A stretch of 64,000 bases of DNA from Coprinellus micaceus (GCA_951394405.1 OX596338.1:4526001-4590000); one strand, 5' to 3'. Positions 25,001 to 36,962 are shown, counted from the first letter of the stretch. Numbers and translations: made by a program. Notes: generated by a model from the letters alone, not told the origin.

Positions 25001-25840
25001 ACCTGAACGGTACGTACGGAGTCGTCCTTCGAAATGGCCTACTAAATTGAAACGTAGAACATAGACATACGGTCCACGCTGAATGATTACGCGGCACGCT
25101 CTGTCCATGAGACCTTCAGACGCCGACTTGGGTCGAAGCATGAGGGGTGTGAGGTGGGTCTTTGCGTTCCGCTTCAATTTACGCCTGACATCTTATTTAC
25201 CCCCCTTCAATTGTAGGTTCCACGAATGTATACGGTTCCATCTGAACACAGACCGTTTCCCTATACCTCACCGAGGCAACGCGGGCGTTCCCTAACGACG
25301 GGAATCTGCGTACGGTTCGTCGCTCTTCGAATCAGCTTGACGCTCACGGCTAGAGCTTCAGGGCGAATCGCCGGCGTCGGATGTCAGGCCACAGCACTTC
25401 TAGGGGGGATATGCATTCCGCATCGTCAGGTATCCATTAGTGGGTAATATGTCGAAAGGGTAGAGGCGACGAGCAAACCTGGTTTGTTTGGCTATCGATC
25501 GACGCGTCGAGACGGCTCGAGAAGACGCCCACCCAGTTCCGGCGCTGGTATCCAAGACCCCAGAGGGAACAAGCGCTTCGCGAACTGAGATCCTCTGGGA
25601 CGGATCGAAAGCCGAACGAGATTCAAAAACAGTTTGTTAGTGTAATCGATGGGGGTATGACGTCCTGTGATATGGAGTCAGTTTGCATTATGGTGCAACC
25701 CACTCTCCTACTTCAGACCTACAGCCCATAAACCGACGCGACGAACCGAAGTTCGAGCTTTACGGTGGTACGCGGGGAACCCACGTCGCGTTAGTCGACT
25801 TACCGTACCATACCAGGTTCAGCCCTGCCCACCGGCGCTG
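22035..25840 (+). repeat. Copy A of a ~4-kb duplicated multi-intron segment of unknown function
   Basis: This segment is collinear with 27800-31940 at the nucleotide level. Shared anchors include ggggcgtgggarc (22038/27812), cggcttcccggc (22070/27837), ccaacgtcgtccgcca, ggtgcgtac after a tcgag (22938/28770), gcgccctgt (23060/28900), gtcgaagcc (23772/29775), tcaccaggtatg (24008/30012) and atgttttccttccatgatcg. One plus frame in 22884-23492 stays open and conserved between copies (RPVSICVDPPRLQFVP here). Other stretches are frame-shifted between copies. Conserved splice-donor-like sites suggest a once spliced gene. Strand is inferred from these donors. Confidence 0.7.
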
Positions 25841-27799
25841 GGAAGCTACACGACCGACACGACGCGGAAGGGTGTTTTGCGCGAGGATCGCGCATGCTAC
25901 AGAGGGTGGGTCTAGCTCAACAACGCGTGTAGGAACTAGAGTCGACGTCGACAGTGGTTTGATGCAAGCATTGGGAGTGCGATTTACTGACACGTTTGGT
26001 ACCAATCGACGAAGCAAGAGAAGCCCTCCAAGACAACCTTGATGCATTGATTCAGACCTTTGAAGATGTAAGTCGGTGCGGGCTAGCAATGAAGTAAATT
26101 CGATCCAACGGATAGCCTTGAAGCAGTCGGCGGCTCGACGCAGCTGACCCGCCTCCCCGATTCACTTTCAGACACCCGAGAGTTGGAGTGGATCCAAAGA
26201 TCCAAGCGTTAACACACGCGATTAGAATCGTAGTGTCGAAATGCGTTGGAACTGTGGATCCTCGGCTGTCCCGAGTGAGCTGACGAACAGGGGGGTCGTC
26301 GAAGGCCGGCGAATCGGATAAGGGGATGACTGTCACACGGCGAGGCAAACCCTAAGGTGAGCGAGTAGACGTGGAGAATCGGACCCTCGCTCGTCTCGAT
26401 GGGAGTCAGGATAGAAGCCTGTTCTGGGAGGCGTTCGCGAGGGAGGAGGATGCAAAGCTCGAAATGAGATGAAGTATTTTTGTTCCTGAAGAGAGGGGGG
26501 AATGGGCGCCTAGGAACGAGGTAGTAGCGATCGCAGGACAGAGACAGTTGTCGGTAGGAAGCGGGGCGGATCGTCGAAAGACCTCGTCGACGTACACCGA
26601 GTGTATGACGTCCCCGGACGCTGAGGAACCCCGGACGCTTGAGCAAAGCGTTCCGTCGAGCGATTCGGAATCGGATCTAGCAGAGTACATGCTGAAGAGA
26701 TAGCTCCGAGCTGACAGTTCAAGTGGCTCCCCACTGCCCGCACACCATCGGAAAGTCGTCGGGAACCGGGGGGGAAGGGGAAGATGAGAGACAAGCGAGA
26801 CTGGGCAGGATTTACGTTCGATGAAGGATTGGGAACCTCGGTGTTGTCCAGAAAGATCCTTCATACAGAGACGGGCGTTATGAAGGGAGTGGGATCCAGT
26901 TGGGCGTCTGAGGATCGAGGAGAGTTGGAAAACGCGTGAAGTCCTAGAGGGTAAGGGGGACCGGGAACCTCAAGGAGCCAGCTAAAGAAAGAGATCCACC
27001 TCAACCTTTCTGCCTCATTCAACGCCCAATAAACCAGCAATCTTCGATAGTATTGTGGTGACTTCGCCTGAGCTGAACTGCGCGCAGGATGGCGGACAGT
27101 CGGGAGCGAGGATGTGAACCGTTCGAGGGAGAAGAGGGTGTCGACGACAAGGTAAGTTCACGCTCGTTCGAGGATAGCGGTTGATAACCATGAATCCCTG
27201 TTGTGGGAGGGAGGTGGAAGTATGATGAAGACCAGAGTAGGGGAGCAAAGACGGCCTTGGACCCCTTCGGCATCGTGCGCTAGGACCTGGGACGCAAGAC
27301 CTGGACGTCCGACTACCAAGTAGGAGGTCGCCCGTTCGAGTCCGGTTAAATCCGAACACTTATCCTACGGAGGCCGCCAGGTATTGAAGCCTTTAACCAT
27401 CGCGTACTACCCAGCAGCTGGTCAGAATTGGGAGGTATTGAATCGATCGAGGTGGGCGGGATGCCGAACGTCGAACGCCGGTGGGGGAGATGTGAACGCG
27501 GGGGTCTGTAACCTAGAGTGAAGGGAGAATCGAAGGAGAGACAGGAAATGCGCCAATCGATGATTCAGGGGAGAAAAGAATTCCCCGAAACAATCCTCGA
27601 AATAAGGCGAGGATAAAATGACGATTGCGCTGTCCACTCTGGAGTCTGCGCGGCCTCGAGAATACCCGGGACCAAGCTATCTGGATGTGAAGACTGTGAC
27701 GCTATGGGCTCATATCCTATAACGTGAATGAGAACTCCAGGCGATACCCCTTTATGCCTGTAGGATATACAAGAAAGCAAATGCGCGCGACCGGCCGTA
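25841..27799. other. Spacer between duplicated copies; no supported gene
   Basis: Minus frames up to 152 codons exist (26209-26646, 26406-26864) without motifs. A tRNA-like T-arm word is noted at 27330-27345 but no complete tRNA folds. Confidence 0.4.
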
Positions 27800-30700
27800 G
27801 GGACGATAGGGGCGTGGGAACCCGCAACGGGCAGTTCGGCTTCCCGGCGTCGATGAGGACGGTTGCTCTTCACCACCACCACACACACACACACACCATG
27901 ATCTCCTCCCCGTCGTACTCTCCGCTGCAAGCTTCTAGCTCTCGTTTCTTCCTCTTTGATTTGAACGGAACTGTACATGCGAGTAGGCTCAGACTTCCAG
28001 TCCCTTAGATCGGGACTGGTAGAATGACGATGGGTTGGCGCCTAATCTAGGGTGTAAGAAGGTGCGCTGCGTTCCCTGCGTTTGCCGTCCCTTTCGCCTG
28101 GTGATTTATGAAGAAACATTCTCATACTTCTTACAGCCACTCTTACGGACCAAGAAGAGAGTGTCCATACACTCCGAGTGTCGAATACATGCGGAACAGC
28201 GACCCCGCGAACCGTCGTACCCTGACTTGGGACGGGACTATTGGTTGTTCGAGTTGGAGGCTTGGTGGATGCTGGAAGTGTAAGTCTGGGCTCATATAAG
28301 GTACGCCCTTGTGCCATTCAACACACCATGCACCTCCCTCATACGCGAATTCGGCCCTGAAGGCATGATCGAAGCGTTCCTTCAACCACGGCGCGCAATA
28401 CCAAGGCATCCCAACGTCGTCCGCCAGATCAGCCCGCCTCCAACCTACGTTCCGTGCGTTCCGAACTCGCATACCGACCGTCGAATCTTCTTGTTTCGGA
28501 CCAGATTCTTCCGCGCCGTAGTCTCCTCGCCGCCCTCAACGTTCGACGCGCAGAATCGAAAACCGTTACCTATGCGCCCAAATCGCCTTCTCCCCCTACC
28601 TCCACCACCCAAGGGGGCGGCACTCGCCAATGCGGCGATCTCTAGCGCTTCTTGCTAGAATGGTTACCAGGAATCGAACACCCGTTCGAGTGGGTGGAAT
28701 TGCAGCGGTCAGACTGGGATGCGTGAAGGCTCCTAGGAGTCTGTGGGACGGACAACGAGGTTGTGAATCGAGGTGCGTACACGGCCCCTGAGACTTATCT
28801 GCGGCGCTCTTACACATCTCCTACAGTAGGTCGTCCGATAGTCTCGTGCTGTATTCCGATAGCGTATTGCACGAATGTGTTTCTCCCCAAAAGCGCCCTG
28901 TTTCAATCTGCCTTGATCGTCCTCGACTTCAGTTCGTCCCTCTCCCCCCACCGACCCCACCTCTCCATCCGCGGCTACCGCCTAGCTCCTCCTACGGGTA
29001 TGTTGGCGAGCTTCGATCGCCCCGCCGAGGAGTGCGGGAATGCATCGTATTCGACCGACCGGTCTCGATGCGTTCTCCTGAGTTGGTCAGGATACCAAAC
29101 GTCGCGACGACCGACGAGATCTTTCGAACTGAACCTTCAATTCTTCAAGCACTGTGTCGAGGCAGTCGGTACCTCGAGGTCGTCGATGGATGCTCTCGAG
29201 TTCGCGGTTCCTGTGGTGAAGCCGTGACTGTCAACTTTCTCCCTAGCGTCTTCATTTCTCTCGGGGTGTTCGTCTCGCGCGTACGTGCTTTTCTGGCGCT
29301 GCACTCTCATCCAGCGGGTATTCTCATCCTAGTATCATTATTGGTCGGAACGATTAGAGAGGATAGCGGCGTTGCGCTTTGCATCGCTTTGAGTCAACCC
29401 GTACGTACCTCATTTTCCTCCGAATTCTTCATCTAAATCGGCGAGTAGGGCAGTGCCATTAGTCGTCCCGTCCTACCTTGGGCCTCCGCGCGACTTTATC
29501 GGTCGCACCCAACCTGCCAATTCTATACGGACCGGGGCTACGCCCTCTCGAATCTACTTTTCGATTTGCGGTTCTGTGCTTCGTGATACTGTTCTCCTGG
29601 GCGAAGCGATGAAGGAGTTCTCCTTCGATTCATACCTAGAGAATTCGCCTGAGCTTGCGCGTGGTTCCTCAGAAGGTTATCTCTCGCTGTTGGGGCATTC
29701 TAACAGTCTCACTCGAACGCCCTGAGCTTGTGTTTGATGGGAATACTGGATCCTGGAGAAGTCGGAGAAGTCGAAGCCGTCGAACGATGCGGAAAGATAG
29801 GTGTGTCTTCCTGTACGCTTTAGCGTGCCTCACGGCTGGCACCGCTTTTGCTTTCATAGTAGGTTGGTCGTAGGTTCTCCAGATGCGGGTGACCCCAGCT
29901 CAAGACGTTCACCTTCCCCGTGGCGCCAGGGCCAATGCAAGTGCACTAGAACGACTCTGCGCCACTCTGCAGCGAGACGGCTTGTCGGCTTCGGGCACGA
30001 ATCCGAATTCTCACCAGGTATGTTTCTGCCTTTCGTTCGCATGTGTTCGGCGTGCTCACTCATGGGGTAGAGCAAGCGCCGCGGGTGGCGGAACCATATC
30101 TCCATCGCCTAGCTATGTCACCCGGGACTACGTTTCTAGAACTGGGTGCTCAGTCCAGTAGAACCGCACCCACCGACACTGCGCCTGTCCTCTTTGGTGA
30201 CCTTTGTCCTAGACTCAGGATAGGATCTTCGTCTGTGCGCCGCAGTGCGCGAACCGGTTCAGCGCTCAACACCGGGATGAGGATGAGTCGACGGGGTCAG
30301 GCATCGGGTCATGACCGTTACGGTTTCACGCAGGATATGTGGGCGGAAGCCTCATAGATACTTCCCAGGCACCGAAGTCGTATAGGTGCGTCCGCGAAAT
30401 ACACATCCTTGCGTCGTTCTGAACTTCATTCTAAGTAGAGGGATCCCCGGAGAGTCGCGGTCTACATGAATACGGTCGAGTTCAGGCGCTGTTCCACGAC
30501 TGACACTCATCTCTTCTCGGTCTACGTATCCATCGCACTACCATTCCTTCAAACCGCCCACATCGATCTCAGCTCGCTGTTCGTGGGGACTTTCGCCAGG
30601 CTAGAGAAGGAGCCCTCGGGGTAATATTCCCTGCGCACGTTCATTTGAACGCTGTACTGGGCGACGGGGCTGAAGCCCGGTCTGTCATGGATGGGAGGAA

Positions 30701-31940
30701 ACGGGGAGAAGATAGGGTGAACAAGGTAGAGAGATGTTGGCCGTCGATGATGTAGAGGTGCGTATTTGGCATTTCAATCCATCGACCGTTGTCCTCACTC
30801 GCCCTCGCTGTAGAACTAACCATTAACCCACGGCGGGCTCGTTTCTCCCCTAATAGAACATGTTTTCCTTCCATGATCGCCGTAACCTCTCTCCTCTTGG
30901 AGAACGCATGTTCGGTCGATTTCACCTTCCTCATGCTTTCCACTATCCTGTGAGGTCGTTTGGACACGTCTACGAGGGCGCATCCTCGGTTTTACGACCT
31001 TCTTGCTCCGTATAGAGACATTGTTCAGGGCGTCCACTACCTCGTCGGTCACTGGTTGCGGCACCTCTGAGACCCCTTCCTGTTCACCTTCGAGCCCCGA
31101 TCCCTCGGGATCTCTTTCGTGCGGCGTCGGGCTCGCGGTCTCGTTGACCGAGCTGCGTTGCCGGGTTTATAGGGCCACCGCCTTCGTCGCTCACAGGATG
31201 TTCGGCGACCACTATGAAACTGGCACGTCTGCAGCATAATCATCGAGATGGCCGAGAGCCAGTCAAAGGTGTCGAGTACACCGGGGCGTTCCCCTGAATG
31301 GCACGTACGGCGTTCGCTTTGAAAGTCACGTACTAAATTGAACGTAGAATATACACATTCGGCCTACCCTGAACGACTACGCAGCACGCTCTGTCCACCG
31401 AGACCCTCATTACGGTGAAGGGACCGACTTGCGCACACGTAATCGAAGCTAAAGAGGTCGAAGTCAGGGGTATAAGGTGCATCTTTGTGTTCCACTTCAT
31501 ACGCCCAGCATCTCATTTACCTTCATCGTAGGTCCCCTGAATGCACACCACTCAATTTGAAGACACACCGTCTCCCTATACCTCAACGAGCTAGCTCGGG
31601 TGTTCCCGAAAGACGGCCATCTACGTACCATTCGTTGGTGTTCGGACAGCCCGATGCTCATGGCTGGAACCTGATCCAGGGCGGATCTACAGCGTCGGAA
31701 GTCAAGCCACAACTCCGACAGGGGGATATGCAGTCGAGACGCTCCACTCCGTACGGCCAGAGCTCCTTCATCGTGGGTGGTCCGTCAACTGGGCAGAGGT
31801 GATAGGCAAACCTGGTTTTTTCGAGTATCCTTCGACGCATCACGATCACACGTCCACCATACGACCCATGAATCGACGCGACGAGGCGCGGTGTTGCCAT
31901 ACCACACCACCGTCTACCAAATTCAAATCCTCTCCGTCGG
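27800..31940 (+). repeat. Copy B of the ~4-kb duplicated multi-intron segment
   Basis: Collinear with copy A at 22035-25840. The plus frame 28846-29436 is open for about 196 codons and aligns with copy A: CVSPQKRPVSICLDRPRLQF against CISPRKRPVSICVDPPRLQF, then FLPSVFISLGVFVSR against FLPSTFVSLVVFVSR. Most nucleotide differences in this stretch fall at third codon positions, hinting at past selection on protein. Copy B contains an extra block around 28990-29080 and a (CA)n run at 27880-27896. No family recognised; whether either copy is still a gene is open. Confidence 0.7.
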
Positions 31941-32242
31941 CTCTGATAGGACTACAGTACGGTATAGTGTGAGACGAAAAATCTACCAAGAGAAGTCACA
32001 GTAATGGTACAATACAAAAATGAGGGATATCAGTGGGAGGGAAACACAAAAAGGCATGAGTCGTTACATAGTACAAGTCAAATAGGAAGAGCGTTCGATA
32101 ACATATGCGAAATTAGTACAGAGATACATAGGTCGATCTTTGAATGGAAGGGTCTAAACGAACAAATCAAGGATGGGCATACGCGCTCGAGAAGTCGATC
32201 AGGAGGTTGCGTCGTCCATTGAGAACATGTCCCAGCACAGCG

Positions 32243-32806
32243 TCATCGACCTGTGCGGAAAAGCATTGCCAAACTCCTGAGCCTTGGCCAGATAGGGCGC
32301 TTTTCAGCCTCCATCCTGCGCTGAAGTTCTTTGAGAGTACTAACGGTGAGGAGCGAACCCCTTCGAATGACCAGCTCCACTCCGTTCCACCTTGCCAGCA
32401 CGTCCGCCAGTTGCGCCCAGTGAGATGGAGCATCGATGTCAGTCAGAGTAAGGCGAGCGCAGTCGGGGAGCGTGCGGGTGGGATAGCATTCATTGAGGGT
32501 AAGGTCGTCGGGGCGGAAATGTTTGACTAGATATTTCATAACGCCAGAGTCTCCGCTTTCTTCTACCCTATCCTGTAGACCCAGCTGCCTCTCCGCATGT
32601 TTCCAGTTCGGGTCTTCGTGAAATCGTGCGTACACTCGATATCGCAGGGGTCTACGGTGCTCGAGGAGGGTCCCTTGGTTCGCGGGGAGATATCGATATC
32701 TTTGATTCACGGTTGAAAACCCCACTCTGAATTCAACGTTCCGTGGCCCACTCACGTTCTCTCCATACGCCGACGGTATATTTGATCTGTCCGCTATCTG
32801 GAGCAC
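32243..32806 (-). CDS. F-box/LRR-type protein, C-terminal fragment
   Basis: The last 110 codons (LTLNECYPTRTLPDCARLTL, DVLARWNGVELVIRRG, EKRPIWPRLRSLAMLF) align with the tail of the protein at 20062-20814 and with F-box/LRR tails generally. The N-terminal part is not recognisable and no F-box motif lies upstream. A further minus frame at 32881-33186 (SGRSVLDSHLKEKAGRTYQR) could be an upstream exon but I cannot join it convincingly. Likely a truncated gene or relic. Confidence 0.45.
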   Translation of the reverse strand: MLQIADRSNIPSAYGENVSGPRNVEFRVGFSTVNQRYRYLPANQGTLLEHRRPLRYRVYARFHEDPNWKHAERQLGLQDRVEESGDSGVMKYLVKHFRPDDLTLNECYPTRTLPDCARLTLTDIDAPSHWAQLADVLARWNGVELVIRRGSLLTVSTLKELQRRMEAEKRPIWPRLRSLAMLFRTGR

Positions 32807-33655
32807 TTGGGCTCCGCACTAGTCTGACGCCGAACTCGAGATAAACCTGGGAGCAAGCCACCTTCCCGAGTCACAAGCCCTCAGTCGTTCGACCAAGATA
32901 CGGTGCAGGGAGGTTCTACTTTCCAGTCTTGACGTCGCACAGGCCGATGATGTGCCACTTTCCACAGGGCACTCAATCTGAACTGGTTGTTCCAGGGTGG
33001 CGATCGTTGATAGGTCCTCCCAGCCTTTTCCTTGAGGTGTGAATCTAGAACCGATCGCCCTGAGTTGACCACCCAGACGAGGTCGACGCTGTGAGTGGAT
33101 GCGATGATCAGGTCCCGATACTTACCCGCGAAATTCCTACATCTACCTAGGCACGCTGCCGCTCCGTCGCCGCACAGTGTCGTCACAGAAACGCACGAGG
33201 ACGGTCAATGACGACTGGGTTCGTCCATTGGAATGCTGGTATCCCAAACCGGGGCGCCTCGAGCCCGAGGAACGTCACAAGTGATGCCACGAGGTGAGAT
33301 AATGTGAGCTAAAAGCTTACCGAGTATCTACGGCCCCAGACACGACTTCAAAGTGCATCCAGAGCGCCCGTCCAAGTACTCGCATCCTCCTCTTTTTCCG
33401 AGCTCGAAATACACGACTGTGAGGAACGGAAGGAGGGGACGCGGTGGGCGGGGGGAAGAGATACGTGGTCGGTTCTGGGGCTATCGAGGCGAACTTAATA
33501 TACCCTGGAATGGCGGAGGCCCCGATATGGAGGCCTCGAGGCCGGATATATGACCCCCAAAAGCAAATTTGACTGTGCTGTGAGTATTGGGGGTTTCAGG
33601 GGGCCAGGTGCCAGGAGAAAGTGGGGCTTACTTGCCTCGCTTTCTTCCTTTCTTT

Positions 33656-33661
33656 TATATA
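33656..33661 (+). promoter_or_regulatory. TATA box upstream of the 33835 ORF
   Basis: The sequence cttttatataccccctctc lies 179 bp before the ATG, followed by a CT-rich stretch. A putative 5'-UTR intron (33766-33822, GTACGT...TTCTTAG, 57 nt) lies between it and the ATG. Confidence 0.55.
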
Positions 33662-33834
33662 CCCCCTCTCCCCGCAAACCTCTCCTCCCGCCTTGTCCGT
33701 GCGCTTCCACTTGACTCGTTCGACGAGTATCAGTAACGATCATTAGCGAACGTGTTCTTATAGAGGTACGTTCGTGATCCGCCGGCACTGCTAAGGCTTA
33801 CGCATTGCATTTACTTTCTTAGGATCCCGCTACT

Positions 33835-34197
33835 ATGACTTCGTCGCCGTCCGCCACCGTCATGCTCGTCGTCGACCTCGCCGAGCGACCCCTTCTACAA
33901 AACATGTCCAGCTTCAACGACTCTCTCGCGCAATCGACGGAGGACCCGATTTCGATCTACATCATTAGCGATATGGACTTCAATCGCCCTATTCCAAGCG
34001 TGCTCGAGAGCGTTGCTCTGCGCGCGATGCTTGGTATCATGAGGAACGATGTGGATCGAATCGACGACCTGTGCATAGAGACGGAGTACCGATCTTCGTT
34101 GACTGGTGTGGGTAGGCTGGTTCGCTCGATGAGCCGAGGGTTGTTGAGTAGGACGACGCTGTTCTATAGGGTCGACGATTGCCCCGGGGATTTCTAG
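33835..34197 (+). CDS. Small uncharacterised protein, 120 aa
   Basis: Begins MTSSPSATVMLVVDLAERPL just after a good acceptor (tttcttag at 33822) and ends VDDCPGDF. The context of TATA box, probable leader intron and ATG supports a real transcript. No signal peptide, transmembrane helix or known motif; mixed alpha/beta composition (ISIYIISDMDFNRPIPSVLE). No relative in the window. Confidence 0.5.
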   Translation: MTSSPSATVMLVVDLAERPLLQNMSSFNDSLAQSTEDPISIYIISDMDFNRPIPSVLESVALRAMLGIMRNDVDRIDDLCIETEYRSSLTGVGRLVRSMSRGLLSRTTLFYRVDDCPGDF

Positions 34198-35073
34198 GTT
34201 GAGGTATGTGTCGTTCAGTTTGACACTTTCGTTCGCTCATCCGCTTGCCTAGATTATCCGTTCACAAAATATCGAGTTTGACAGGCCCTTACGTTTGCGT
34301 CTCATCAACATGCATGTATTTGTAGAGGTTTCATGTCCTTCGTCCTCGTCTTGTTTCTCGGTCGCTTTGACTTGTGCACATACATACGCGGCTGCGATCG
34401 TACATTGTAGTTATACTATGGTTCCGATTCGCCCTCTCTATCCCCGCTCTCGTACCTCTTTGTATTCCGCCTTCGTTCATGTACATTTTCTATCCAGTTA
34501 CGAGCCTTACTAACGACCGTACGAAACCATCGTCGTCATGTTCATCGGAAGAAGGATACACCAGGGTTCTTTAGTTGGATACCAAATGTACTACGTAGAC
34601 TCGAGGCCTGGCATGGCGAACGACACCCGGCTACCAGGTGGTTGATCGAACGAGCCCACGCGCTCGAGATAAGAACACCACCCTCCCGCTTTTTGAGCTC
34701 AGCAGGCACTGTGAGGTCATGAGTCGGTCCAATGAAACCCTTTTGGGATATGAAAGTGAGTAGAGAATTGACGGTCCATGGATTACCGCGGGTCTAAATG
34801 CCTCGTGTCCCCAAAGAAGCATGGATCGAGGATACGGGCGCCTAATGTTAGCACTGAGTAGAAGGCCGGGCACCACGATAATTCCGATTTGTTTTGGGTG
34901 AACGAAGATACAAATGTGTCACTACTCAGGTGTAGTTATTCAGACAAGACCTCCTCTGGCTTCATGAACGGCAAATCGGGGGATAAGTCCCTGAGTTGAG
35001 AGGCAAGGGTGTGCGATAGGGGTGGGAATCGGTCAGATGACGCACGGCTTGTCGGCACTGCTGATGACGTCTT
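34198..35073. other. No supported gene
   Basis: AT/CT-rich frames at 34295-34574 lack motifs. A cgggcgcctaat word occurs at 34843-34855. Confidence 0.4.
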
Positions 35074-35081
35074 GCTCTCAA

Positions 35082-35593
35082 CAAGGGGCCTCCAGGATCA
35101 GAATCCCGGACCAGAGGTCTAGGTAGGTAGGGGTTTGGCCAGTCAGGTCTGGAGAATTTTGACCTTGCCCAAAAACAAATATTTGGGTGATTGAAAGGGT
35201 TGCTACACAATTGGATGGTGCAATTGTGCCCAAAAATGCATAGATTTATGCTTGTGCAGCTGTAAATAGCTGTACATATAGTAAATGTACATGCATACCA
35301 CCAGAAAATTGTGGGGTCACAGACTATGATGACTGCTGACAGAGGGCAGTCTTACTTGATAGCATGACTTGAGGACAGAACCAGCAACATAGTGTTTTTC
35401 TTTTGTACAGAACACTGAATTCACCCACCCCAGGGTAGTAAGTGGACAAATAGACAGAATGGGAGTGCCAAGGTCACAATTTACCTTCCTAAATAGGAAG
35501 ATCACTCCCACGGGTAGGTAGGTAGGGGTCCTGCCATAGCCAAACCGAGAATTTCGACCTCTGGTCCGGAATTTTAATTCTGGAGGCCCCTTG
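35082..35593. mobile_element. hAT-like MITE, 512 bp, with TIRs and 8-bp target duplication
   Basis: Both ends carry an inverted repeat starting CAAGGGGCCTCCAG and continuing for about 38 bp through ...CCGGACCAGAGGTC. The element is flanked on each side by gctctcaa (35074-35081 and 35594-35601), an 8-bp duplication. The core is AT-rich against its surroundings, and ctaggtaggtagggg near the left end recurs as gggtaggtaggtagggg near the right end. An 8-bp duplication and TIRs beginning CA fit the hAT superfamily. There is no transposase, so it is non-autonomous. Confidence 0.88.
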
Positions 35594-36119
35594 GCTCTCA
35601 ACCACCACCATCTCAACCACCACCATCCCCTCCTCACTGTACCCGCTACGCTCACGTACTCCGTAACTCCCCTCGATAGTCCGTTCTCTGTCCATAGTGG
35701 ACGTTATCGAATCAACGTGAATCCCGCGTCTTTACGCCGCGAATGTTTGTGTAGATGGAAGGGTACTCGGGTGTAGGCAGCGGCTCGTTGGCTGTGCGTC
35801 GTTCTTGCTCCCCGTTTCTCGATTTTCCTGACAGTTTCTCGTGGCTCTCAGGCCTCCGCGATCTCCTCACTCCCGCCGCCCGTTACGATCGTGCTGCTTA
35901 TTCGCCCCAAGCCAATCTCACTCGGTCGTACTCGATACGACGGGCGCCTTCCAGTCGTCATCATGGGCGCTCGATATCGAAGCGAGGGACAGACGTGCGG
36001 GTTGAAATGGCTATGAGGTACGCCTAGTACCTCTTTCTTTCTTCTATCTCTCACCCTATGTCCTTTCAAAGAGCTAGAGGCCCACACCCAACCGCCGTTA
36101 CCGTGACGTGCGTTGTCCC

Positions 36120-36296
36120 CGCTCTGGGTTATGGGGTTATGGGGGCTTTCCAGGGTTGTGGGGTTGGATCCATTTTGTGCTGGGGTTCTGGGGTTCTTGG
36201 GTTACAGGGCTCCAGGGTTCTGGGGTTTTGTGGCTTCCTGGCCCAGGGTTCTGGGGTTTTGGACTTCTCTCTCCCAGGGCTGCTTGAATTGGGACT
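36120..36296 (+). repeat. G-rich GGGGTTYTGGGGTT tract, potential G-quadruplex DNA
   Basis: The plus strand runs gggttatggggttatggggg and then many ggggttctggggtt and cagggttctgggg words for about 140 bp, decaying to 36296. It lies just downstream (in transcription sense) of the last recognisable exon of the broken MPDU1-like gene. The words resemble telomere-like repeats but are not a clean TTAGGG array. Confidence 0.8.
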
Positions 36297-36504
36297 CTGG
36301 GCAAGGCAACTTAGCTGCTTTGGACTTCTCTGTTCAGACCTTGGGCAATGTGCACTCTGCCACACAGACTATGTGAGCTGTAGCTGTGTGAGCACTACCG
36401 TTATTCCCAGGACCAACTGCCCTTTATTCCCTTCTCTCCCTTCTCCCCTTCCTGCTCCGTGGGCTCTGGATAGACCTCGCATTGACCGCCGAGAAGGGGC
36501 GTAC

Positions 36505-36962
36505 AAGATGATAAGAAATGTGATCACGACGTTCTGCACGAGGAGAAAGGTGTTCTCACCGTACGTGGAGAATGGGAAGGCGTTCCGGACGGAGTAGGAG
36601 AGTGTGATGCCGTAGGAGAGGGTTTCGAGGATGGAGGAGGGGAGGGAGAGGCCGCGGGCGGAGAAGGCTGAGAGGACTGGGGGGAGCGTTAGTTTTGATT
36701 AGGTAGGGAGGAAGAGATGGGAAGGGAGAGGGTGGAGAAAGACGGAGATGGAGGGAAGAGAAGCGGGGAGGGAGATGGGATGGGGAGGAAGACAAGAGAA
36801 GCAAGGGAGACAGGATGTACTCAAGAGGATCTGAGGAACCTTCATGACGCCCGCGGCGAGGACGATGCCCACACCAAGCACCTTGGAGAGGCCGTATTTG
36901 AGGCAGGGGACGTCGGAGATGTGGAGGTTTTATATGAGGGATGTGTAGCATTGCTGGTTTGG
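36505..36962 (-). pseudogene. MPDU1-like (mannose-P-dolichol utilization defect 1) PQ-loop gene, broken
   Basis: MPDU1 proteins are ER PQ-loop membrane proteins needed for dolichol-phosphate-sugar use in glycosylation. Exon A (36962-36821) encodes QQCYTSLI, then a TAA at 36932-36930, then NLHISDVPCLKYGLSKVLGV and GIVLAAGVMKVPQIL. Exon B (36676-36505) encodes LSAFSARGLSLPSSILETLS and NAFPFSTYGENTFLLVQNVV. The 144-nt intron keeps frame. The stop replaces a codon that is usually Gln, Glu or Tyr in the family; CAA to TAA is one C-to-T change. The second PQ-loop half is not found downstream, where a G-rich tract begins. Rescue by an unusual start after the stop is possible but the missing C-terminus argues against it. 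Confidence 0.82.

Noticed and set aside
27283..27353. Possible tRNA with T-arm gttcgagtcc followed by ggttaaatcc
   Set aside because: No matching 5' acceptor or D-arm, and the anticodon region pairs as a short palindrome (ctaccaagtagg); at best a relic.
27945..27980. HAD-phosphatase-like motif FFLFDLNGT in copy B
   Set aside because: The second catalytic Asp is Asn, the match is very short, and the frame is not kept in copy A.
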